The notes below the pieces were generated by a model that did no database searches, was not told where the DNA came from, and saw only the letters and a program-made list of their open reading frames with translations. Of a DNA stretch of 64,000 bases, positions 32,825 to 43,900 are shown in pieces. Positions within the stretch are counted from its first letter, which is position 1. Every line of letters starts with the position of its first letter. Made by a program: the position numbers and the translations under genes. The stretch is from Carposina sasakii (taxonomy: Eukaryota; Arthropoda; Insecta; Lepidoptera; Carposinidae): the NCBI GenBank assembly GCA_014607495.2, contig CP053169.1, forward strand, positions 11,036,001 through 11,100,000. The letters run 5' to 3'.

Positions 32825-34745
32825 CTATCTATAAGAGTTACGACGAAGTGATTGAAGCAAAAAGAATGTATAGAAGTATGAATGGACTAGTGAAAGAAAT
32901 TGTGAAAAGAAAGAAAGCGGAACAGAAAGATATGATGGATGAAAGGTTGTCCCAGGATTTTAGGCTAACATAAAGTTTTTCTGGAAATCCATAAAATTAG
33001 CCAGGGGAAAAAGGCAGAGCTCTGAGCTGAGCTCATTTAAGGACACGAATGGAAGTTTAGTGAATGAGAAAGAATGTACCTATATATTGAAGAGATGGAA
33101 GGAATATTTTGAAAAGTTATTTGATAGGGGAAAAGCAAAGACGCCGACCTCAGAGTTGAATGAAACAGTGCTTGGAGAGGAATATAAGCATGGATGAAAT
33201 TGTGAAATGTTTGATACGGATGAAAGCAGGTAAGGAAGCAAGGTATGATAGGATTTGTGTTGAAATGCTGAAGGCTGGACAGGGCGTCAGTCAGTTGTAC
33301 CGCCTGTTCAACATGTGCTTTGACACCGGCCGAGTACCAATTGATTGGTGCAAGGCTATCATCGTGCCTCTGTTTAAGGGTAAGGGCTCACGACTTGACT
33401 GCAAAAACTATAGAGGCCTACTCAGCATTGTCGGCAAGCTGTATGCGAAAGTGTTGATTGAAAGGATTATGAAAGTAACCGACCATGTGTGACCATGTGG
33501 GATGCACAATTGAGATTTCGAAAGGGCATGGGATGTACGGATCAAGTCTTTTCCTTACGATGTATAGCCGAAAAGTTTCTGGCGAAAAGTCAGAAGGTCT
33601 ATTGCGCTTTCATCGATTTGGAGAAGGCTTATGACAGAGTAGTGAGGAAGGAGCTTTGGAAGATTCTGTCTATGTATGGAGTGAGTGGCCTTCTCATTCG
33701 GGCACTGAAATCCCTCTACGAGGACTCAAGTGCTTGTGTGAGAATAAACGGGTCCTACACAGACTGGTTCACCATCGAAAAGGGTGTTAGACAAGGATGT
33801 GTAGCGTCACCGTGGGTATTCAATCTATTCATGGACAGTTGTTTGCAAGGTTTGAAAGATGATGATTGTAGTCTACGAGTAAGAATGAATGAATTACTTG
33901 TCAAATGCCTTCTCTATGCCGATGACATGGTTTTGCTTGCGTCTTCGGAGGAGGAGTTGCAGGAGATGGTAAAGTAAAGGGATGAAGATGAATGTAAGTT
34001 AGACGAAAGTGATGGTTTTTGAAAGAGGTGAGGTAATGGCGAATTGCAAAATAATGATTGGCGAAGAAAGACTGTGAAACGTGAAAAAAAAAGTGACTGG
34101 GTTCGTGTATCTGGGGACTTTGTTTACAAGGGATGGTAAGCATGACAAAGATATTGTAAGGAGAGTGGAGTAAGCAGAGGCACTTAATTCTTTTATGAGT
34201 AGCCAGAAAGTGTCACAAGCGGCACGTATGGCTGTTCATGGAGGTGTTTTGGTGCCAACTCTTATGTATGGAAGTGAAAGTTGGGTATGGCAGAAACCAA
34301 AACACCAAAGTCAAATGAATGCAGTGGAAATGAGAGCATTGAGAAGTATGTGTGGAGTCACTTTGAAAGATAGAATAAGAAATGAGGTGATCAGAAAGAA
34401 GTGTGGTATAAATGAGGACGTGGTGACGAAGATTGAGAAGGGTATGTTGAGGTGGTTTGGGCATGTGGAGAGGATGAGTGAAAGTAGACTGACAAAGAAA
34501 GTGTACAACGGAAGAGTGGATGGAAGGGTTGGAAGGGGAAGACCTCGCCGGACTTTCACCGATCAATATGGTGAAATTCTAAAGAAAGGTCAGGTCAAGA
34601 GTACCCTAAACCGACGAGCATCTGCATGAAGAATATCATGAAAGTAGATGAAGCGAAGGAGGTGTGTCAGGATCGTAGCAAGTGGAGATCCGTGATCTCT
34701 GCCTACCCCTCCGGGAAAGAGGCGTGATTATTATGTATGTATGTA
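32825..34745 (+). mobile_element. RTE-type LINE, 5'-truncated, RT domain present
   Basis: About 1.9 kb in protease intron 2. The frame 33160-33492 holds the RT fingers (MKAGKEARYDRICVEMLK, then WCKAIIVPLFKGKGS and CKNYRGL). 33489-33977 holds the palm (CAFIDLEKAYDRVVRKELW, GVRQGCVASPWVFNLFMD and the active-site box LLYADDMVLLASS). 34195-34629 holds the C-terminal part (PTLMYGSESWVWQK, NAVEMRALRSMCGV, GRGRPRRTF). Single-base breaks separate the three. The endonuclease is missing. The 3' end is CTACCCCTCCGGGAAAGAGG, CGTGATTATTATG and a GTAT run, nearly the tail of the local SINE. Confidence 0.85.
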
Positions 34746-35204
34746 CCTATATATAAGAGTTATTTTAAATAATTTACCATTACGAAGGTTTTCTACAATA
34801 GCAGGCTCTCCAGCTCTTAGGACAGCCCCCTGAAATATTAAAAAAATAAATTCGGTAAGTATCTACATGGTTGGAAATAAGGACCCCTTATTGCATCCTG
34901 ATTAATTCTCTATTATTTATCGGGAAGTTCAAAATTTTTACGTGGAGACTGGTCAGTGTCCCGCTAGTTAGTGTAGATTGTCTCTTACTTGCCGACAAAG
35001 ATCACACGAGAGCAAACAAGTTGATCGATTGGATAAAAAAACTAAAACATTTCATCTAATAAGAGTAGGTAAGTATATTCTTTAATCTAAATATCTAAGT
35101 ACCTGCCTAAAGGATGTAGGTACTACGAAATACGAGATCACTATCGTAGATCACTACAGAGATGCTGATTTTGATAGTCTGCGAAGTCTACTTGCAACTT
35201 GTTT

Positions 35205-35370
35205 ATTTTTCAAGATTATTTTATTTTATTTTCTTTATTAGAAAAACCAACAGCTTTAACATTTTATAATAATTACTATAATATGAACATTCTTGAGTTT
35301 AGAAATTTTTTTTGTAATTTCGAGTCTCAAATATTGTGACAGGTTCTTTACAGAGGGCTAATATCATATT
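35205..35370. mobile_element. decayed CAGGATGTAAC TIR-element fragment
   Basis: TTATTTTTCAAGATT, then AACATTCTTGAGTTTAGAA and AATTTCGAGTCTCAAATATTG with GGTTCTTTACAGAGGGCTA follow the right half of the element at 11144-11397. Confidence 0.5.
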
Positions 35371-35799
35371 CCATTATAGTCGACAAAGGAACTTGAGCAT
35401 CCTCTCAGGCTATAAGTTAGCAACCTTTCACTGATCATTTACATCAGTCCCCGCTATGCTAAATGTAGAATCTCTTATATGATCCTGCGCTACCCCATTT
35501 CATCATCTTGGCCGACTACATACGATTTGCTAGCTCATCGCCTGAGGCAATGCCCCGGAGTTCCTTAGTGGACTCTTACAGCATACACGGAAGGAGATGC
35601 AACTAATATATTCTAGTGATGATGTATTCTAGTGAATGGGTGGATAATTAAGTATTTATATTTACCTGCACTATCCCCACAGCCAAAATAATACCCAAAA
35701 CGTAATGGATCTCCATCGCGAATCACTACAGACTGTCCAATGCACTCCAAAATTAATAATTAAATTGAAAATGTAATCATTAAAAATATCTAATTCAGC

Positions 35800-36472
35800 T
35801 AGGGTTGCCAACTGTCCTGTTTTCCTAGGACATGTCATGCTTTTTAGGGTGTCCTGGATGGTTTTGATTCTGAGTTTTAGAGTCCTGACACATTCGCTAT
35901 CGACAGATTTTCTAAGTGTGCCGACATCAGCACCCGTATGATGAATTTGGTGAGAGCGAGATGTCTCACTTTTAAACGTCAAATCCACAGAGCTAAGTAA
36001 TAACCAGACAAGGCAAGTATTTCTGCTTGGTGTGTAAAAAAGGATTGCAAACCACTTCATTCAGTCCTGGCTCGAGAACGAGTGTCTATTCTAATTCTTA
36101 CGTCTATTTTTTACATGCAAAGTACATACACTTAGTTTATCTAGTTATTAATAGCTCTGTGAGTTTGACGTTTAAAAGTGAGACATCTCGCTCTCATCGA
36201 ATTCATCATACGGGTGCAGGTCAACGCCTAGTGCGACGACGCAAATAGATAGGTAAGCGTTAGCGGCACCTCTAGAAAGCCTAAAAAAAGCAAATACGTA
36301 GTCGCCGGCACTGAATGTGTTAAAGGCCTATGTTTTGAAAATCGTACGCCACTTACCCTCTCCAACCGTATTGTCACTGGGCTCGCACATGTATAGTCCT
36401 GGCTTTTAATCGAAATGTCCTGGTATTTCTTCTTCAAATCCTGGTTTTCAAAGTTTTGAGATGGCAACCCTA
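35800..36472. mobile_element. hAT-like element with TAGGGTTGCCA termini
   Basis: Perfect 11-bp terminal inverted repeats TAGGGTTGCCA/TGGCAACCCTA. Flanks AATTCAGC and AATTAAGC agree at 7 of 8, consistent with an 8-bp hAT duplication. The interior has a second inverted pair (GAGAGCGAGATGTCTCACTT near 35952 and its complement near 36178). No transposase. It ends 84 bp upstream of the protease start codon. Confidence 0.7.
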
Positions 36473-37334
36473 AATTAAGCGGATAATTGTATAAGTAATT
36501 CAGATAATGTAATCATAATCATGATCGATGTACTAGTTCTGTACGTAGATACAATATAGACAGTATATTTATAGATATCTAGAAGAATTTCAGTTTTCAT
36601 GATTTTTAGATAACTTATTCAGCGATAATTTTTCAGCGATAATTTTTCAGCTAGAGGTACTCAACTAAAACAATACCGTTCGAAGCCCTTGGAAAAGTCA
36701 TCGGATGGCCCGTAAATAATGTTGAGTTCAGATTCTACAGCGACCAGAGCCCGTTCCGGCCCGGCTGGGGACCAACGGCATTATGTCGTCCTGCCATCAT
36801 GTAGTTACATGCCTGGTACATAGGTAGTCCTATAAAGTACAGACAATAGGAGCGATTCCGGCAGTTACACTTAAACCTAAACCTAATCTTAGTCAGGTCT
36901 ATCTCTCTCCGTTCTTAACATAAATGGCAAAGAGAGAAAAGGACAAGTAGGACTAATTTTACGTTTAGGTTTAAGTGTGACTGCCGGAATCGACCATAAT
37001 ATCATCATAGATAAATAAATAAGTCATTTCGCGGAAGAACTTCTTAGGTAACTAACTCATACGTCCTGTGCATACATCCAGTAGCTTCAAATCAAAGTGA
37101 CACACGGAGTCACGGACCCAAAGAATATACTTGCTCTCTCACGGACCACAATGAATAATCCTAAAAAAAACTTAATAAAGTTTTCGAACATATAAAAGAA
37201 GCTTACTGTACCTTAGCCATATACATATTTGATAACATAAATCGATTGTCTGATTAACGCAACAGCCAAAGAAATTTTTGAAAAAGTTAAGCTTTCTCCT
37301 TTCCTTGCCTTGACACACCCTCTTCATCACTTTC
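36473..37334. other. spacer between protease and HSPBP1, left part
   Basis: Apart from the 140-bp hairpin element at 36853 nothing was recognised. Confidence 0.45.
36853..36992. mobile_element. hairpin MITE, 140 bp (copy 1)
   Basis: CGATTCCGGCAGTTACACTT, then AAACCTAAAC is complementary to GTTTAGGTTT, AAGTGTGACTGCCGGAATCG at the other end, and pairing extends inward (CTATCTCTCTCCG with AGAGAGAA). Copy 2 is at 59917-60048. Confidence 0.8.
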
Positions 37335-37497
37335 TTATTATAAAACAAAGTCGTCGCTGTTTGCCTGTCCCTACGCAACGGATTCTGATGCAGTTTTTTA
37401 AATAGATAGTGATTGAAGAGGAAGGTTTATATGTATAACAAGGGACCCGGCTTCGAACGGGTGTTATGCCCTTTCACGCGGACGAAGTCGTGGGCGG
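37335..37497 (+). repeat. Helitron-like repeat
   Basis: CTACGCAACGGATTCTGATG, then CCCGGCTTCGAACGGGTG and CACGCGGACGAAGTCGTG are parts of the same family as 39233-39435. The final CTAG is lost. Confidence 0.45.
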
Positions 37498-37836
37498 CCG
37501 ATAATAGGAAACTTTCTTCCATGCGTAGTCATATGGACACTGTCTATTAGAGAGTATACAGGTGTATACTCTTCTGTATACTATCATATATTTCGGCCAA
37601 GGCGACCAATCTCTACGGAGATTGGCCAGGTACGCAGGAGATATTATAGTGCACAAGTGTGTGCGCAAACACAGATGCACTCTGTATTCCGTTACTCTCA
37701 TAGTCAGATAGGACGGAAAGCCGACACGACCGGAGAGAGATCAGGCGCAGGACCAACGGTTTTACGTGCTTTCTGAGGCACGAGCTAAGTGACAATTTTG
37801 CAACATTAAAATCTGTACATGAAATAAATTCATTGG

Positions 37837-37918
37837 TACAGGCCCGTGACTGAGATCGAACTTACGTCTCCCGCTTGGAAGGTGCACGTCTTAACCACTG
37901 GGCTATCACCGCTATAAA
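37837..37918 (-). mobile_element. tRNA-derived SINE head
   Basis: Minus strand: GATAGCCCAGTGGTTAAGAC (A-box), then AAGTTCGATCTCAGTCACG (B-box), then GGCCTGTACCAATGAATTT. The acceptor arms do not pair, so it is a SINE head, not a tRNA gene. It ends 56 bp downstream of the HSPBP1 stop. Confidence 0.65.
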
Positions 37919-37973
37919 TAATTATTTCATTAAACAAGAATAAAAAAACTAGTAGCATATAAATAATATATTT

Positions 37974-40900
37974 CTATCTATCAGCCTCTTCGATGACGTG
38001 TGCTGGCGACGGGTAGGTATCGAGGACCTTAAGTAATTGCTGGCAGTAATGCCTCTCTTCCACAAACGTGTCTCCATCCAGGTCTGGATGGGTGAGGTGC
38101 TTCTCCAGAATGCTTTTTAGTCCTGCAACAAGTTATTTATTAGGTGAATTCTTTAACTAGTAGATAGTAGCCGTAGATCCTGGGTTCGAATCCCGGTAGG
38201 TGCAAATGTTGGTTGAATATCGATGTTTGTTTCAGAGTCATGGATGTTTCTATATTTATCTATGTATTCACATTCCGTTGCGTAGTACCCACGAGACACA
38301 AGACCTTACCTTGGGGGAATAAGTTAAATTTCATCTCTAACTCGAGTGCTCCTAATGGAAAAGTTACCACCAAGTCTGGATTTTTTTCATCGCGAATTTA
38401 AATAGCGATTTATCACAATTGTGTACAAGTGCAGTGTAAGTGTTGTTTCTTCTAATATAAACAGAAAAAGATGTAGTAGTATTTTAATAGACGTCATTCA
38501 ATATTAAGTCGACAAACTGCAGAAAAAAAAATGCTATTGTGCCCGCCCTCCTACTCCTATTATGGTAAATTTTGAAGGTGAATCGCAACCGAAACAAAAC
38601 CAAGTATATCGCGTGTAAAACATTGTTTTCAGTGCAAATTCATTCAATCTAACCTAACCTAACACGAGAACGAGTCGCTATTCTCGCTCCCATCTTAATT
38701 TTTTACACCTGAAATACATAGGAACAGAGTCAATCTGTGGTGTAAGCACGAACCTTTTTACGCGGCGTAACGCGAGGGACTCGCTAGAAAATCTAATTGA
38801 CAGTTTGACGTTACGCACTATCGAGAGGTTCGTGCGTACCCCTCTGGTTTTCTTTTTTTTGACGTGAAACGTCTTTAAAATCGCGCCGACACATACGGGT
38901 ACCAGGTTTAAAAACTGGACCGTAACGAAAAGGTCTATATCATCGTACCTTAATAATTAAAAAACTATTGGTCTTAGAAACAAAAATGTGGTGTAAATAT
39001 TTCACTTATATAGTCAGCTCGCTGTTATGACATTGAGTTCGTGTCGGGGTCAAGCGGGGGGCGGGGGAGGGATACTGCGATAAACTGTGCGAAACCGGCG
39101 CTCACGCTTGTTTCTATTCAGTGTAACTCGTGACTCCGACTTTATAGCGTGGTGATTCTTTCGTGTGTTTGTCAAGTTATTTGAAACCGATTGATTTATA
39201 CAAAAATAAGTGTAATTTGGACAGTATTTATATCTATACTAATATTATAAAGCTGAAGAGTTTGTTTGTTTGTTTGTTTGAACGCGCTAATCTCAGGAAC
39301 TACTGGTCTGATTTGAAAAATTCTTTCAGTGTTAGATAGCCCATTTACCAAGGAAGGCTACAGTCTATACAACAACCTGCCCGGCTTCGCACGGGTACAA
39401 CGCCCCCTCACGCGGACGAAGTCGTGGGCGGCTGCTATTTAAAATAACCAGAAAGTGACAATAAATATATAAACATTTGCTATGTATTTTATGTTTCTAT
39501 TACGTACCTGTTCTTTTTTTATTAAAATACTTAAAACAGCGTCCATCTTGTTTTCATTTCAATCTTTTACTTTAAAAGCGATTCGCTAACATAGACGTTT
39601 CACGTTAAAACCAACGGCCGTGTGCCCCGACACAGCCCCACCCGCTTTTTTATCGAAGGTTCGACATTACGAATAGTTCACTCACCTACTGAAGGGTCTT
39701 GGAACTGCTCAATAACACTGGAGTCCAAACCGTGCGACAGAGCCAGCAAGATGTTAAGCAGATGTTCCGTGCTGTTGTCTCGCTTGCTCTTTATTTGTTC
39801 CGCTATTTCCCGCACTATGTGTAACTTGATGAATTGTACTGAAATATAAATACAGGGTGATTTTTGGTCGTCAACGTTCCCGAAAACTACGGAATCTCCT
39901 CATCATCATGATCATTTTTCTCCATGGAAGCATACCTGGGAAGTGTCTGGTTTCCAAAATATTAGGGTCCAAAGTTGAGTAAATAGACTGCGTTTTTCTG
40001 CATAAATGCACATAGACGCGCGTAGCAGGATTTTTATATATTAGTATGATTTACAAATTGACGGGCTCAGAGGGCGTAGATTAATTAATCTATCATGTAA
40101 GAGGTACGTTATCGAAACGCTAGCTCCAACCTTTCAATCGTTCGTCAAATCACGTGATAAATTCTAACTAGGAGTGTTTCGGCAACGAACGAATGCGAGC
40201 TTTGAGATTGGACTGGAGATTAATCTTTAATAGACACAGTTAATGCCCATTACGGAAGTCGATTATATTAAACTAAACACAGGCGGATCTTTACTAGATA
40301 GAATAGGCACCGACATCAGCTGCATCTCCTTCCGTGCATGTCGTAAGAGTCGACTGAGAAGGTAAGTTCATTAATCTGTGCCCGCCCCCTGATTACGTAA
40401 TTTGCAATAGCAAAATAGCCCTGATTACGTAAAAGCAATAGCAAAGCCGAAGCGAAAATTGTACAAAAATCGCTGATTGCTTATCAAATTCGTATTACGT
40501 AAAACGAATTTCAAAGGAACTTTGACATTTCAAGGCGAATATTGTACAATTTTCGCTATCGCTTTGCTTCGGCTTTGCTATTGCTTTTACGTAATCAGGA
40601 GGCCGAAGCAGCGCGATCACGATAATTGAGTGTGTGTGTGTGTGTGTGTGTGTGCTTGTGCGACGTGCGGGGCGCAGGAGGACGCCGAGCGCTCGTTGCG
40701 CGCACGCACACACACTCAATTATCGCGATCGCGCTGTTTCGGCTTTGCTATTGCTTTTACGTAATCAGCCGCTTTGCTAAAACTCGCTCTAGAATCTACC
40801 TCAGGTTCCTAAAGTTCTGACTACACCATTTTAGGAACACCGCCATTGTGTTATGTTATTCCATTCATTTTGCTGTTGTTTTTAATTTTACACAGTTTAT

Positions 40901-43900
40901 CTGTAGCACCATGAGTATAACTCTCGTCAGCCTATTGCAGTCCACTGCTGGACGTAGCCAGAGTACGGCCCAAGGCTCATCTCCCGTTTTTGCCGTCCAG
41001 TCACTACCAGCCGCCCTCTTCAAGTCATCGGTCCATCTGGCCGGAGGGAGGGTCTCCATTCGAGAACCCGCTTACTCCACCGTCCATTGGTTCTACGGCA
41101 GATGTGACCAGCCCACTGCCACTTCAGTTTGTTACATTTCGAGACTATGTCTGTCGCTTTGGTCTTCTGCCGGATAATGTTGAAGTATAACCAATTCAAT
41201 TAATTTATTCGCCATACCTTTAGCCTCCTCATGATGATAGCACAGGTATCTGATGAAGAAGGCGACCTTGGTCCGTGCGGCGTCGTCGTCACATCGCAGC
41301 AGCGTCGCGAGCGCAGCGCAGCCCCCCTGCGCCGTCAACTCGTGACATGCCGGCGTGAACTCGCGACATGCACCTTAGGGGGTAGGACAGAATAATAAGT
41401 TCTACAGAACCCATGATCAAGACACTTTTGAAACAACCTCAAAACAGTCCTTACCTAGTTGCCAAATTGAAATTTTTGCGAAACATTTTCTTTGTCTTAT
41501 TTAAATTCACCTCCATGTCATGTTTGGTAGCGGTTTCATTTTGGGGGGCGAACGTAAAAAGTAACATATTAAAAAAAATTACAACCAACAAATGAGTGTT
41601 AATGCTTTCATGTTGAATAAAAGATTGAATTTGAATTTAGTGTATTTTTGAGTATCATAGCTCTAGCAAAAATATTCCTTTAATTTGCTAACAAACAAAG
41701 TCCTGCTGTCTGTCTGTCCTTATAGTTACTTAGATCTTTAAAACTACGCAACGGATTTTGATGCGGTTTTTTTTAATAGAGTGATTCAAGAGGTAGGTTT
41801 ATTTATATGTATAACTAGGGACCAATTATTAACCTAACTAACTAAGGTCTAGTATCATACACACTAAGCAATGGTATCTATAAAAATGTAATAACTGTTT
41901 TAGACTGTGCATTGATGCATCAGTTGCCAGGACTATTTTTTCTATTAAAAAAAAATTGCTACAGTTGGTGGCACATCATTGACCTATGAAATAAAAAAAA
42001 TTAAAATAAAATAAAATAGAAATGATTACTCACATGAAACCGCATACAGGCACTTAGCCAGAGCAGACCCTTGCTCCGTACCCAGCAAGTTTAGCAGCAC
42101 ATTTAGCAGCCCCACCTCCAGCACCCGTGTCTGGCAGTACGGGTTGTTCTGGCATAACTCTGCCAGAACTGAACTGGCTAGAGCCCGAACCTCCGGGTTC
42201 TCACACCCGTAGCACACTGGAAATATTGCGAAGCCGCCCAATTTTTGGAAATCTGGAACATGTGTGACAAAGTCATCAACTATCTGTTATAAACTCACAT
42301 GACTAAGTTGAAGAGAGCTAGATTTGCCTGCCTGACATCCAACCCTGATGAGAAATTGAAGTTATCAATTTAATAGAATATTTTGTATTAAATAACTAGT
42401 GAAAGTCTGTGTCTCAATCTGATATAAGTACTAAAAAATATATGTATGTACACATACCCTAGCAATACATTATAACCAACACATAAGTTTAAGAGCTTCT
42501 ATGCTGCTCTGGGAGTGAATAAAAATTTATAATACTACAGCTGCTTCTCTTCCCGGACATACTGTACAAGTCAATAGGGACAAGAGGGTCTTGGTGTTTT
42601 GTAGGCGATGGGCTGACCACCTGTCACACTAACCTGTACATCTCAACTGTACCCTCAAAATTGGTCAGAAGTGACACCATGTGGTTCTATCGGCCCTTGG
42701 TGCTCTGCCTACCCCGTAAAGGATAAAGCTGTGATTATATATATGTAAGTTTAAGAGCTACTAACACATTGTTTGTATTTGTTATTAATAATACCTATTT
42801 CCTTTAAGCACTAGCCCAGACCAGACTTTAAAACACATGCTTAAAACCAGCAAACTACTATATTATAGTCTATATCAATTTCTCATAAAAATGTTCACTA
42901 CTTAACAAACTCACCGTTAGCTACATCGATATCATCAATGAATTCAAGAAGGTTGTTGAAGCTGGACCTCACATCTTCAGGGATGGGCTGATCAACTTTT
43001 ATTGCATGTATCTTCTCCGTATCCGAGAGGACTTTGATGGAATCCTGCATCACCTTGGCCAGGTCCACTGTGAGACTCTTTAATGCCTCTTCCAGGAATT
43101 TTCTTCGCTGGAATATTGTAGTCATGAATATTAGTAAAATAAAATAAATAAAAATAAAATAAAATATGCCTTTATTACTGACTAACAAATACAATCATAG
43201 AAAAAAAGTATCAATAGTGTTTCGCTTAACTAATCTTTGCCAGCTTGCCCTTGGCAAAGGCCTCCCCTAGAGTACACCATAGTGTTCTATCTCTAGCTGT
43301 CCTTCTCCAGAGTCAGTCTCTGGAGAAGAACAGCTATGAATATTAGTAGGCCCTTCTAAATCATTTCACATTATTTAAACACTTGTAGGTATTCTCCCAA
43401 AACATTTTAATACTAAATTTAGGACCATTAGCATACACAGATGAGTTCCTGAAAATGGAGTAGCTAGAACTGGAGGATCAAGATTTCGCAATGACAATCC
43501 TAGAGGCACCTTTAGTACCATGGGGGTAGATGTAAATTATAATAATAATAACTTATTTATTTTAATGTAAACACATTATTTGGTTATTAATGTTATTATT
43601 ACACATAAATTATAAATAATATTAGTGTACACTGCAGCAGATTAAATTTTACGTACGTTAGCATTAATACCCACACAAGGCTAATGCCTGTCTTGTGGAT
43701 ATCGAGGTTACATTTAACATGTAGAAAAAAGAATAAAATCTCAATAAATATCTGCATCAGTTAACAAAAACTACATTGTCAGTGATAAGTTACTAGCTGA
43801 CTTGCTTTTGAGTTTTAAAGATTATGGATAAATATTTGTCTAGCTGTAGACCTACAGTAGCTTTCACATTTTTATATTACAATAAAAATAAAAAGTAAAC

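Larger units (their letters stand above)
26229..35716 (-). pseudogene. chymotrypsin-like serine protease, frame-damaged
   Basis: Secreted S1-family digestive-type protease. Exons on the minus strand: 35716-35666 (signal MEIHYVLGIILAVGIVQ), 34829-34778 (propeptide), 31961-31805 (activation site R-VVAGWPA; His in VITAAHCV), 29596-29430 (Asp in DDIALL), 28994-28886, 28221-28076 and 26342-26229. GT-AG borders and phases agree for all seven. Ser-Ser-Cys-Gln before the active-site motif puts Ser at position 189, which predicts chymotrypsin rather than trypsin specificity. Exons 1-4 are intact. Exon 5 has an extra C after NYV. Exon 6 lacks one base after TTSE and gains one before NTAQSSC. Exon 7 reads VTSGGPLT instead of GDSGGPLT and shifts again before GVVSFGSSAGC. 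The last exon (C-terminal helix) was not found and may lie in or beyond the gap. HSPBP1 nearby has no such indels, so I favour a decaying gene over general assembly error. Confidence 0.8.

Noticed and set aside
32825..34745. The RTE reverse transcriptase as a host or viral gene
   Set aside because: Motifs, truncation and the shared 3' tail show a LINE copy. No LTR, integrase or envelope-type sequence was seen anywhere in the window.
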